Below, in pieces: positions 55,006-63,265 of a stretch of 64,000 bases of DNA. The translations under genes and the position numbers were made by a program. Each line of letters starts with the position of its first letter. The stretch's first letter is position 1. The DNA is from Bulleidia sp. zg-1006. GTDB taxonomy: Bacteria; Bacillota_I; Bacilli_A; Erysipelotrichales; Erysipelotrichaceae. The notes beneath the pieces were generated by a model that did not search any database, was not told where the DNA came from, and saw nothing but the letters and a program-made list of their open reading frames with translations. The DNA lies in the NCBI RefSeq assembly GCF_016812035.1, contig NZ_CP069178.1, positions 1,178,001-1,242,000 of the forward strand. Reading direction: 5' to 3'.

Positions 55006-55039
55006 GAAAAAGCGACTAAGATTTCTATTTCTTAATCGC
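55006..55039 (-). terminator. Terminator before repA
   Basis: GCGATTAAG and CTTAGTCGC pair, followed by T5 on the minus strand. Its sequence is close to the hairpin at 50231-50263. Confidence 0.75.
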
Positions 55040-55085
55040 CTTGTATCTTCAATATTCAGTTTTATTTAGCTCGACAAACTGGAAT

Positions 55086-55628
55086 TTATCCGACTGATTG
55101 CCATTCTTCTTTAGAAAGGCAGGTAATGTGTTCTGTTCGCATTACCCCCTCAATGGCACAGGGTACATTATAAGCGGTATGATGGTAATGAAAACCACAC
55201 TTTTCCTGAACACGCTTTGACTTTTCATTTCCATCAAAGTAACCACACCATATTCTATTAAGTTTCAGGTTTTCAAAACTATACCGCATTAACTCCTTGA
55301 CCGCTTCCGGTATCAACCCTTGTCCCCAATACGGAACTCCGATCCAGTAGCCGATTTCACCTTCTGAATCGGGAAGACCAATATTACTTGCTTTGCCAAG
55401 CATAAGCCCGATGCTGCCAACAGGTTCGCCGGATTTTTTTAATACTACAGCAAAGGTTTCTGGTGCCGATAGAACACTCTGGATTATTTCACGGCTATTC
55501 TCTACACTTGTATGAACCGCCCATCCCGCAATTGGTCCCACATCAGGATGGCTTGCATATTTATATAAGCTCTCAGCATCGCTCTCTTTCCACGGTCTGA
55601 GGGTCAATCTACTCGTTTCAAGTATCAT
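55086..55628 (-). CDS. GNAT acetyltransferase, RimJ/RimL type
   Basis: About 180 residues with the RimJ/RimL pattern: MILETSRLTLRPW at the start, EIGYWIGVPYWGQGLIPEAV (acetyl-CoA loop) and NRIWCGYFDGNEKSKRVQEK. The substrate is unknown; N-terminal amino groups of proteins or a small molecule are possible. I chose ATG 55628, with GGAGA upstream; longer starts at 55643 and 55700 exist. Accessory cargo. Confidence 0.85.
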   Translation of the reverse strand: MILETSRLTLRPWKESDAESLYKYASHPDVGPIAGWAVHTSVENSREIIQSVLSAPETFAVVLKKSGEPVGSIGLMLGKASNIGLPDSEGEIGYWIGVPYWGQGLIPEAVKELMRYSFENLKLNRIWCGYFDGNEKSKRVQEKCGFHYHHTAYNVPCAIEGVMRTEHITCLSKEEWQSVG

Positions 55629-55659
55629 CGTATTCTTCTCCATAAATTCAAGATTTGAC

Positions 55660-55980
55660 TTATTTCTTTTTCTTTGGTTTTGGTGCAGGTAACTCATCAT
55701 ACATTGAATTGAATAAGCCGGTTAAAAATTCTTTGTTGTCAACATCATCTACCAATAGCATTTCCTTTGCTCCATCATATGGCAACTCATACTTTGCATT
55801 TGGCATATATGCTATTGCAGATTTAACAGGCTTCACTAAAAACCTATCATCATAAATTCCACCAACAATTTTCCCACGATAATAAACAATATATTCGCCC
55901 ATCATTGATCTATATGTTATTTCTTCCAACTCGGATAGTTGTTCTAAAATGAAATCTAAATATTCTTTACTTGAAGCCAT
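55660..55980 (-). CDS. TfoX N-terminal domain protein
   Basis: About 106 residues. The TfoX/Sxy N-terminal fold (FILEQLSELEEITYRSMMGE, YIVYYRGKIVGGIYDDR, LVKPV) with a lysine-rich end. Stand-alone members are common in Firmicutes and have no settled role. The ATG at 55980 follows GGAGGTG. Confidence 0.82.
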   Translation of the reverse strand: MASSKEYLDFILEQLSELEEITYRSMMGEYIVYYRGKIVGGIYDDRFLVKPVKSAIAYMPNAKYELPYDGAKEMLLVDDVDNKEFLTGLFNSMYDELPAPKPKKKK

Positions 55981-56009
55981 GCCCCGCACCTCCAAACATT
56001 TGCATTTGC

Positions 56010-56291
56010 TTACACTGCTTTAATCTTATCATTTATCAATTCAATAAATGCTATCACAGTTGCTCCTATCATCGGAAGTCCATAAGGACTAAATAGAAAG
56101 CCGATAACCAAGCCCGATATACCTATCCCAACTTCTCCTTGAATAAAAGAAGCTAACGCCCCAAATATGCAGAACACCATAACGATATACATTAATGCTG
56201 TTCCTATACCAAGTAAGAATGTCAGAAAAGCAGTCAGAATTGATAAAACAAGACTAATCGGAAATAATATAATTTTTAATATCCATCGCAT
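56010..56291 (-). CDS. Small membrane protein, CD1845-like
   Basis: 93 residues with three hydrophobic segments (KIILFPISLVLSILTAFL, LMYIVMVFCIFGALASF and ISGLVIGFLFSPYGLPM). It is the first ICE gene from the right end and has a shortened relative at 3689-3931 in the remnant. Function unknown. Confidence 0.8.
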   Translation of the reverse strand: MRWILKIILFPISLVLSILTAFLTFLLGIGTALMYIVMVFCIFGALASFIQGEVGIGISGLVIGFLFSPYGLPMIGATVIAFIELINDKIKAV

Positions 56292-56356
56292 ACACTACCT
56301 CTTTTTCTCTTCGGCTTATGTGCTGCTTACAACCATTATTTTAGTAGATAACGGCT

Positions 56357-57376
56357 CTAAGCAACACATAAACTATCAGTTTCTTCAGTTTTTAACTTTG
56401 GTAGAAGCTTCAAAACCTTTGATTTTACTGAACTATTTGCCTGTATCATTATTATGACACGAAACCCACAATACAAATCCACAACCGTATCTTCACTTAA
56501 AATATCCGCCAACTCCAAAGCCTTCGTATATAAAATTTCCGTCGCATAAGGATTTACCTGAAAGAAAGCCTTAGCTGATAATTGAAACTCCATTCCCAAT
56601 AAAGATTCCTGTAAGAATAAAGGACCAATCACTTCAAAAATAGGTCCGTCCAAAATGACATTTGTTTCCTTAGGATTTAATAAATACGAAAAAGAAGTAA
56701 TGTTTGAAAATTTTTTCACCAACGCTTCACCTAGTTCCCTTGCCTCAACAAAAGGATACTTGCGTACAATCGGCATCACCATCAATTCATCTCTACGATG
56801 CACATGACGGATAAACAAATACCGAAAATTATCTGCCAAATGATGTTGATTTAAAAAATCTCTTACAAAATGTGTAATTTGATTTGACTCTTCTGTTTCT
56901 ACCTTGCAATCTTCATACACAACCACGTCATGTGAATGTTTCCGATAAAAACCAAATTGTGCTAGATTATCTTTTTCCTGAATAGGAACCTGAACTTTAT
57001 TGCGGTATCTCTCTTGCTTTGGTGAGGGTAAAATTTCTTGAATAATTCCTAAGTCCAAATGGTGCTTTAAAAAATGACTTTGTACCATCTCTTGTTTCAA
57101 AGAAAGCTGTTCCTTATAAGACATAAATTGCAGTTGACAACCACCACACAAACGAGCAATGGAACAACTTGGCTCCACTCTTTCCTTCGATTTTTCCAAG
57201 ATTTCTGAAATCCGAGCAAACGCATAAGTTTTCTCGACCTTGGTCAAGGTCACTCTAGCCTTTTCACCCTTTAAAAGTCCGGGAATAAACAACACAAAAG
57301 AATCCAGTTTCGCTACCGCAAAACCTTCTGTTGTATAACCACTAATTTCAACCACATACTCTTCATTCTTTTTCAT
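56357..57376 (-). pseudogene. rlmCD: rumA/rlmCD 5' part with an ICE-encoded tail
   Basis: About 304 residues of the methyltransferase followed by 35 residues read from ICE DNA. It has the TRAM domain (1-60), the iron-sulfur cysteines in CSIARLCGGCQLQ, and the start of the SAM domain (VVDLYCG). The ICE then replaces TGTIGIL with FRVIIM and 30 more residues. Without the catalytic cysteine region it cannot methylate rRNA. The intact gene would modify U in 23S rRNA. No clear ribosome site precedes the ATG. Confidence 0.92.
56443..56467. other. ICE right end (attachment junction)
   Basis: GTATCA, six bases, TGACAC (56443-56460), then GAAA and the rumA CCC. It mirrors the left end (GTGTCA, six bases, TGACAC). 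The presumed crossover CC is at 56466-56467. Confidence 0.85.
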
Positions 57377-57383
57377 ATCGATA

Positions 57384-57405
57384 ATAAAAGGGGATTATTC
57401 CCCTT
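57384..57405 (-). terminator. Terminator between the hypothetical gene and rumA
   Basis: AAGGGG and CCCCTT pair around six bases, followed by TTATTAT on the minus strand. Confidence 0.65.
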
Positions 57406-57411
57406 CCTTTT

Positions 57412-58086
57412 CTATTGAGCAGGCTTTTCTTTACTATCCGCTGTCACATTTTTATTGTTCGTTGCTTTCTTTTCAGCCTCTCTCTTCTCTTTCGCTTTTT
57501 TACGTGCTTCCACTGCATCACGCAAAGACTTTGCGACCTCTTCATTGACCGGTTTAGAAACCAACTGTTGAGAAGGAGCCTTCATCAAAGAATTCTTCGT
57601 TGTTAAAACATACGCAAAACCTTTTTTCGTACTATCGCTCGTATTATAAGCATGAATTTCCACATCATACATCTTCTTACCATCTTTTTGTGTAAAATAC
57701 GTTTCCACCGGTAAAACTTTTGTAATAGCTTGATAAGCCTCCGTTGTTTTCTTCTTTAAGGTATCGGCAGATGTGTCATCCTTCATATCCAAATACACTC
57801 TCAAGGTTGCTGTTTTTAAATGAACCTCACGCCCTTGAACACCATCAATTTTAGCAATAGTTTCATCAATTTTTGATAATTGTTCCTTCTGAATGGCTGG
57901 ATTTAAATCCCCCTTAAAGCGATTTCCCAAGACTGGAGATTTTGATTCCATATAACTCGATAAAAAAGTCCAACCAAAATACGCAAATGGTAGAAGAATC
58001 AGTACCAATAAGACCACAAATAAAATTCCTGTGGTGTGTCCCTTTTTCTTTTGAATATTCTTTTGTTTATTTTTTTGATTTGCCAT
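57412..58086 (-). CDS. Hypothetical single-pass membrane protein
   Basis: 224 residues: a basic start, one membrane helix (GILFVVLLVLILLPFAYFG, near 20-40), an extracytoplasmic alpha/beta domain (about 65-170, with REVHLKTATLRVYLDM) and a charged Lys/Glu tail. No family recognised. It follows gatB in the host chromosome. Confidence 0.7.
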   Translation of the reverse strand: MANQKNKQKNIQKKKGHTTGILFVVLLVLILLPFAYFGWTFLSSYMESKSPVLGNRFKGDLNPAIQKEQLSKIDETIAKIDGVQGREVHLKTATLRVYLDMKDDTSADTLKKKTTEAYQAITKVLPVETYFTQKDGKKMYDVEIHAYNTSDSTKKGFAYVLTTKNSLMKAPSQQLVSKPVNEEVAKSLRDAVEARKKAKEKREAEKKATNNKNVTADSKEKPAQ

Positions 58087-58134
58087 ATGCTTATATTTCT
58101 CCGTTCTTAGTTTAACTTATTTTTAAAAGTTTCA

Positions 58135-59565
58135 CTAGTTTCGCTTTTTCTCTAAAGCTTCCTTTACCAAACCGTTTACCATTTGTGGATTAGCTTGACC
58201 ACGAGATTGTTTCATCACTTGACCAACCAAGAAACCAACCGCCTTATCTTTTCCATTGCAGAAATCTTCAATTGCTTGTGGATTTGTTTCTAAAACCGCA
58301 TCTACCATAGCTTGAATAGCACTTGTATCCGATACCTGTACAAGCCCCTTTTCCTTGGCAACAACTTCCGGATCTTTACCAGCCATCAAATCATCCACTA
58401 GTTTCTTCGCTTGGGCATTCGATACGGTTCCCTTATCAATCATCTTCACTAATTTAGCCAATAATTGTTGTTGTAAATGCACTTCTTGAATGCTCGTTTC
58501 ATGCTTATTCAACCAAGCTGAAATCTCCCCTAACAACCAGTTACACACCGCTTTAGGATCATCACTGTATGGCAAGACTGTTTCAAAATAATCCGACATT
58601 TCTTTATTCGCAATCAACACATGAATATCATGTGCATTTAAATCATAATCATGCTTGTAACGCTTCTTGCGACTTTCCGGTAATTCTGGTAGGTTAGATT
58701 GAATTTCTTCAATCCACTTGGGATCCAAACGAATTGGGAAAATATTAGGTTCAGGGAAATATTTATAATCCACTGCCCCTTCTTTTACACGCATCGAGAT
58801 GGTTGTATTGGTCTTATCATCAAAGCGACGTGTTTCTTGATGAACCGCTTCACCGGCATCTAGCAAGGCGGATTGTCTTTGAATTTCATATTCCACTGCC
58901 TTGCCAATATGTGAAATTGAGTTAATATTCTTAATTTCATTCTTCATACCAAGAGCTTTAGAACCTTTTGGGGCTAAAGAAATATTCACATCACAACGCA
59001 TGGAACCTTCTTCCATCTTCACATCGGAAACACCTAAGTAATAAAGCGTTTGCCGAAGTGCCTCAACATAAGCTTCAGCTTCTTGACCATTCTTCATATC
59101 TGGTCTCGATACAATTTCAATCAAAGGTGTCCCCGCACGGTTGAAATCAATTAAAGAGGACTTCGTTAAGTGGAACTGCTTAGCTGTATCCTCTTCCATA
59201 TGAATGCGTTCAATACGGATTTTCTTCGTTTGACCATCACTTTCAATTTCTACATAACCATCTCGACCAATCGGATGAAACTGTTGGGTAATCTGATACC
59301 CCTTTGGTAAATCCGAATAATAATAATTCTTACGATCAAACTTCACTAATGGATCAATCGTTAAATGAAAGGCTGTACAAGCTTGAATCGCTTTATGAAC
59401 CGCTTCTTGATTGACTTCTGGCAAAGTTCCTGGATGCCCTAAATCAATTTCATTAACACAAGTATTGGCTTTGCGACCAAAAGAAGTCGGTGCACCTGAA
59501 AACATCTTTGTGTTTGTCTTTAATTGGACGTGAATTTCAATACCGATTGTAACATCGTATACCAT
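58135..59565 (-). CDS. gatB: Aspartyl/glutamyl-tRNA amidotransferase subunit B
   Basis: 476 residues. The catalytic cradle begins VTIGIEIHVQLKTNTKMFS and includes YYYSDLPKGYQITQ and HMEEDTAKQ; the C-terminal YqeY-like tail ends GQANPQMVNGLVKEAL. It converts misacylated Glu-tRNA(Gln) to Gln-tRNA(Gln) with GatA and GatC. Overlaps gatA by one base. Confidence 0.97.
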   Translation of the reverse strand: MVYDVTIGIEIHVQLKTNTKMFSGAPTSFGRKANTCVNEIDLGHPGTLPEVNQEAVHKAIQACTAFHLTIDPLVKFDRKNYYYSDLPKGYQITQQFHPIGRDGYVEIESDGQTKKIRIERIHMEEDTAKQFHLTKSSLIDFNRAGTPLIEIVSRPDMKNGQEAEAYVEALRQTLYYLGVSDVKMEEGSMRCDVNISLAPKGSKALGMKNEIKNINSISHIGKAVEYEIQRQSALLDAGEAVHQETRRFDDKTNTTISMRVKEGAVDYKYFPEPNIFPIRLDPKWIEEIQSNLPELPESRKKRYKHDYDLNAHDIHVLIANKEMSDYFETVLPYSDDPKAVCNWLLGEISAWLNKHETSIQEVHLQQQLLAKLVKMIDKGTVSNAQAKKLVDDLMAGKDPEVVAKEKGLVQVSDTSAIQAMVDAVLETNPQAIEDFCNGKDKAVGFLVGQVMKQSRGQANPQMVNGLVKEALEKKRN

Positions 59566-60956
59566 TATTTCACCTCCGCATGATTGTCTTTTAGACCTGT
59601 GATTTCCTCAATCACTTCACCAATCTGGAACATTGTTCCTTCTTGCCAAATATCTGTATTTAAGTTAATACCCGCCGGCATTCCATCCACAAAGCCCATT
59701 GGTTGTGTTATGGATGGTGTACCTGCAAAATTAGCAATAGCCATGTAGTTTTCTGAAATTAAGTAAGTATCGGATAAGGGATCAATCGCATCCACTTCAT
59801 CAATCTTAGGAGCGATCGTTCCCGCTGCCGGGGCAATAATCGCATCGTATTCTTGGAATGCCTTTCGCCACATATCCACAATTTGACGACGAACCTTTTG
59901 TGCCTTACGGAAAACACGTTCTTGGTTATCCGCCTGAAGCCCATACGAACCCACCACAAAACGCTTACGAATTTTTTCACCAAAGCCCTCTGTTCTTGTG
60001 TTCACCATGATTTCTTCCATGTGTTCACCTTCTTTACGATTACCAAAACGGATACCATCTAAGTTGGAGTGATTGGAGGTTGCTTCACAGTTTGCAATAA
60101 TCATATAACTTGGATAAATCGCCGCCATAAGTTTTTCATCCAATTCAATCATTTCAACAATCGCACCTTTTTCCTTTAAACCGGATACAACTTTATCAAA
60201 CAATTCATTGATACGTTTATCTTGAATATGATGATAAACATTGCCTAAAATCCCTATTTTTTTAGCTTGAATATCCTTACCCACATAAGAAGAATATTCT
60301 TCCACAGCTTCAAAACCAGAAGTCATATCTTTTTCATCACGACCACTTAATACTTCAAGGGTTAAAGCCGCATCTGCAATATTCCCTGTAAAATAACCAA
60401 CATGGTCTAATGAAGAGGCGTAAGGAATAACACCATAACGGCTAATACGACCATACGTTGGCTTTACACCAACCACACCACAATACGAAGCCGGTTTGCG
60501 AACCGAATCACCTGTATCAGAACCAATCGCCATCGGCACAACACCTGCCGCCACTAAAGCGGCTGAACCACCTGATGAACCACCTGTAATACGACTTTCA
60601 TCCCAAGGATTATGAGCCGGACCAATAAAAGAACTTAAGTTGGTACCACCCATCGCTAATTCATCCATGGATGTTTTCGCAATCGTAATTGCACCGGCTT
60701 GATTTAGCTTTTTCATAATGGTCGCATCATAAATTGGTACATAGTTTTCTAAAATGCGCGAACCTGCTGTAGTACGAACTCCTTTTGTATTCACATTATC
60801 CTTCACTGCAATCGGCATTGATAATAGCTTACCTTCATTCCCCAAATTTCCTAATTGTTCAGTCGGATTCACAAAGGTAATAACTGCATTCAATTTTTCT
60901 TGTGAAGCCTTCGCTTTTTCATAGGCTTCTAAAACCTGTTCTTTTGAATATGCCAT
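59565..60956 (-). CDS. gatA: Aspartyl/glutamyl-tRNA amidotransferase subunit A
   Basis: 463 residues, an amidase with catalytic Lys in MPIAVKDNVNTKG, the two serines in ITGGSSGGSAALVA and AIGSDTGDSVRKPAS (typical DTGGSIR-like signature with D for G). It releases ammonia from glutamine for GatB. Second gene of the gatCAB operon. Confidence 0.97.
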   Translation of the reverse strand: MAYSKEQVLEAYEKAKASQEKLNAVITFVNPTEQLGNLGNEGKLLSMPIAVKDNVNTKGVRTTAGSRILENYVPIYDATIMKKLNQAGAITIAKTSMDELAMGGTNLSSFIGPAHNPWDESRITGGSSGGSAALVAAGVVPMAIGSDTGDSVRKPASYCGVVGVKPTYGRISRYGVIPYASSLDHVGYFTGNIADAALTLEVLSGRDEKDMTSGFEAVEEYSSYVGKDIQAKKIGILGNVYHHIQDKRINELFDKVVSGLKEKGAIVEMIELDEKLMAAIYPSYMIIANCEATSNHSNLDGIRFGNRKEGEHMEEIMVNTRTEGFGEKIRKRFVVGSYGLQADNQERVFRKAQKVRRQIVDMWRKAFQEYDAIIAPAAGTIAPKIDEVDAIDPLSDTYLISENYMAIANFAGTPSITQPMGFVDGMPAGINLNTDIWQEGTMFQIGEVIEEITGLKDNHAEVK

Positions 60957-61252
60957 TATTTCACCACCTTAGGAAGCACAAAATGCCCTTCCACCTTCTT
61001 GGTAACATTCGCTACTGCTTCTTCTTGACTAATCACATGCGTTACTTCATCTTTTCTTAAGAAGCTTGTTTCGACATCCAAAGGATAAATCATTTCTTCT
61101 GTATGACTCGTGTCAATTTTATCTAATAAAGCTAATTGTTTATCTAAGATTTTAAAGTCCTCAGATAAACCGTCCGCTTCTTCATCACTTAATTGAAACA
61201 TCAATTGTTCTGCTAAAGATTTAAAGTATTGACGATTTCTATTTTCGCTCAT
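60956..61252 (-). CDS. gatC: Aspartyl/glutamyl-tRNA amidotransferase subunit C
   Basis: 98 residues, helical start (AEQLMFQLSDEEADGLSEDF) and the extended C-terminal strand (LRKDEV) that ties GatA to GatB. First gene of the operon; overlaps gatA by one base. Confidence 0.95.
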   Translation of the reverse strand: MSENRNRQYFKSLAEQLMFQLSDEEADGLSEDFKILDKQLALLDKIDTSHTEEMIYPLDVETSFLRKDEVTHVISQEEAVANVTKKVEGHFVLPKVVK

Positions 61253-61293
61253 AAATACCTACTTTCTACCGTATTATTCTAGCCTTTTAAGGT

Positions 61294-63264
61294 CTATTTA
61301 TCAATGAATCTAGTTATAAAGTCCATTTCACTTAAAATTGGAATTCCAAGGGCTTTCGCCTTCATATTCTTAGAAGAAGAACTCTCAACATCGTTGTTAA
61401 TTAAAAAGTCCGTTGAACCGCTGACGGCTGAAGCTACCCTTCCGCCTCTTGCACTAATCCATTCTTTTAATTCATTACGATTTTTAAACTGTTGCACATC
61501 TCCCGTCACCACAAAGGTTAACCCATTTAAATCACTATCATGATGGATAGCCGGTAAGTCTTCCACTTGTAAAAAAGAAAACAAATCCTCTAATTCCTTT
61601 TGCTTATCTTCTTCTTTCATCCAACGCACAAAGGCTTCTGATTTTTGTGGACCAATGCCATCAATGTGAGAGAAAAAATCCCCTTCTTTTTCTCTAGCTA
61701 AAGAAATCAGTTCTTTCAATGGATAAACATGTAGTAAACGACTCGCTACATCAATTCCTACCAAAGAAATTGATAAGGCAAACAAAAACTTATCCGCACG
61801 AACGGTTTTCGCTTTTTCTAAAGAGGCTAGAATATTCTCGGCTGATTTTTCACCAAAGCCCTCTAACTGAGCAATTTCTTCTTTTCTATCTTTTAAGCGA
61901 TAAATATCTCCATAATTTTTAATCCAGCCTTGGGCAATGAAAGTTGATAAAGTCGCTTCTGAAATTCCATCTATATCCATACCTTGTTTCGAGACGAAAC
62001 GAACGTATTTCTTCAAAGCTTTTGCTGGGCAAGATGAATTGGTACATTTAAGGCTTTTCGTTTCAGATACTTCGGAAATATGAATCTTCGTTGCCTGTTG
62101 ACAAACCGGGCAAAGTTTAGGAATGTCAAATTCACCCACTTTTTTCACAACTGAAATCACCTTTGGAATAATCATATTGGCTTTGATGACTTCCACTTCT
62201 GTTCCACTAGAGCCAATACCTAATCGTTCACATTCTGAAATATTCACTAATGAAGCTCTTTGAACAGTTGTTCCTTCGAGTTCTACTGGTTCAAAGATAG
62301 CTACGGGTGTAATGGTTGAAATTGCGTTTGACCATTCTATGCGAACTAATTTTGAAATTTTGGATTGGTCTGCCCACTTAAAAGCCAGTCCAGCCCTTGT
62401 CGCATGGTGACCTGTCACACTGCCACTGCTTGCATAGACAATATCATCATAAGCAATCACCAAGCCATCAACAGGATAAGGATTTTTATGATTTTTAACC
62501 TCTTCACTAAACTGATTTAAAACCATCTGCACACTTTCTTCATTTGGTTTTTCAATCAAAATATGTTCCACCACATCAAAGCCAAGTGCTTCTAAAAAAG
62601 CCATTCTTTCACCCCAAGAATTCATTTCTTTTTCACAATAAACCAAGGTGAAGGGGCGGAAATGAATTTTTCTTTCCAAGACCTCTGAGGCTTTCTTTAA
62701 ACTTAAAGAACCCGAAGCTAAGTTTCGTGGATTGGCGTAATTTTCACCGGTTTCTCTAATATACTCTTCAAAATCCGCATAAGAGATTAAAGCTTCTCCA
62801 CGAACAATCAAGCGACCTTTATAACGTATTTCCTTAGCAATGCCGTATAAACCATCCACTAAATGTGTGATATTCGTTCCAATATGCCCATCTCCACGCG
62901 TAACAACCTTCAAAAGCTTGCCTTTTTCATAAGTCACCACTAAAGTTAAACCATCTAACTTCCAAGACATCCAAATAGGAAGATGATTCGCCCATTTAAC
63001 TAATTCACCTATACTTTTCGTTTTCGCTAATGACAAAGCCGGAAATTCATGTGCTTCTTTTTGACCAACAATTTCATCCGCAGACACTTTTTGAGTTGGA
63101 GAATCTTCTAAAATAATGCCTGTCTTTTCTTCCAATTTTTTTAATTCATCAAATAAACAATCCCATTCTTGATCACTAAGAATTTCTTGCCTGCCATTGT
63201 AATAAGCATCGGAGGCTTTATTTAGTTGTTGAACTAATGATTGCATTTTTTCTCTTTCAAGCAT
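61294..63264 (-). CDS. ligA: NAD-dependent DNA ligase
   Basis: 656 residues: NAD-binding Ia domain, adenylation domain with the nucleophile Lys in WKLDGLTLV (KxDG; Leu where Ile is common), OB-fold, zinc finger (CPVCQQ and later cysteines), helix-hairpin-helix repeats and a C-terminal BRCT domain (GLTFVVTGDVQQFKNRNELK). Essential replication ligase. Next to pcrA, the usual Firmicutes order. Confidence 0.95.
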   Translation of the reverse strand: MLEREKMQSLVQQLNKASDAYYNGRQEILSDQEWDCLFDELKKLEEKTGIILEDSPTQKVSADEIVGQKEAHEFPALSLAKTKSIGELVKWANHLPIWMSWKLDGLTLVVTYEKGKLLKVVTRGDGHIGTNITHLVDGLYGIAKEIRYKGRLIVRGEALISYADFEEYIRETGENYANPRNLASGSLSLKKASEVLERKIHFRPFTLVYCEKEMNSWGERMAFLEALGFDVVEHILIEKPNEESVQMVLNQFSEEVKNHKNPYPVDGLVIAYDDIVYASSGSVTGHHATRAGLAFKWADQSKISKLVRIEWSNAISTITPVAIFEPVELEGTTVQRASLVNISECERLGIGSSGTEVEVIKANMIIPKVISVVKKVGEFDIPKLCPVCQQATKIHISEVSETKSLKCTNSSCPAKALKKYVRFVSKQGMDIDGISEATLSTFIAQGWIKNYGDIYRLKDRKEEIAQLEGFGEKSAENILASLEKAKTVRADKFLFALSISLVGIDVASRLLHVYPLKELISLAREKEGDFFSHIDGIGPQKSEAFVRWMKEEDKQKELEDLFSFLQVEDLPAIHHDSDLNGLTFVVTGDVQQFKNRNELKEWISARGGRVASAVSGSTDFLINNDVESSSSKNMKAKALGIPILSEMDFITRFIDK

Positions 63265-63265
63265 A

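Larger units (their letters stand above)
4513..56465. mobile_element. Integrative and conjugative element, about 52 kb, in rumA
   Basis: A complete-looking ICE: three serine recombinases at the left end, a replication module, relaxase and MobC, VirD4, VirB4, VirB6, PrgI, pilin-like and hydrolase components, topoisomerase III, a giant helicase/methylase, and regulators. Both ends lie in rumA and carry matching inverted recombinase sites. Gene content and order resemble the Tn1549-like group of Firmicutes ICEs, and insertion in rum with several serine recombinase genes is known from streptococcal ICEs. Cargo includes a type I R-M locus, a TIR-like/membrane pair, AbiE, a C5 methyltransferase, GNAT and TfoX-like genes. 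No antibiotic resistance gene was recognised. Several genes carry lesions (see findings), so its present mobility is uncertain. Confidence 0.93.
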
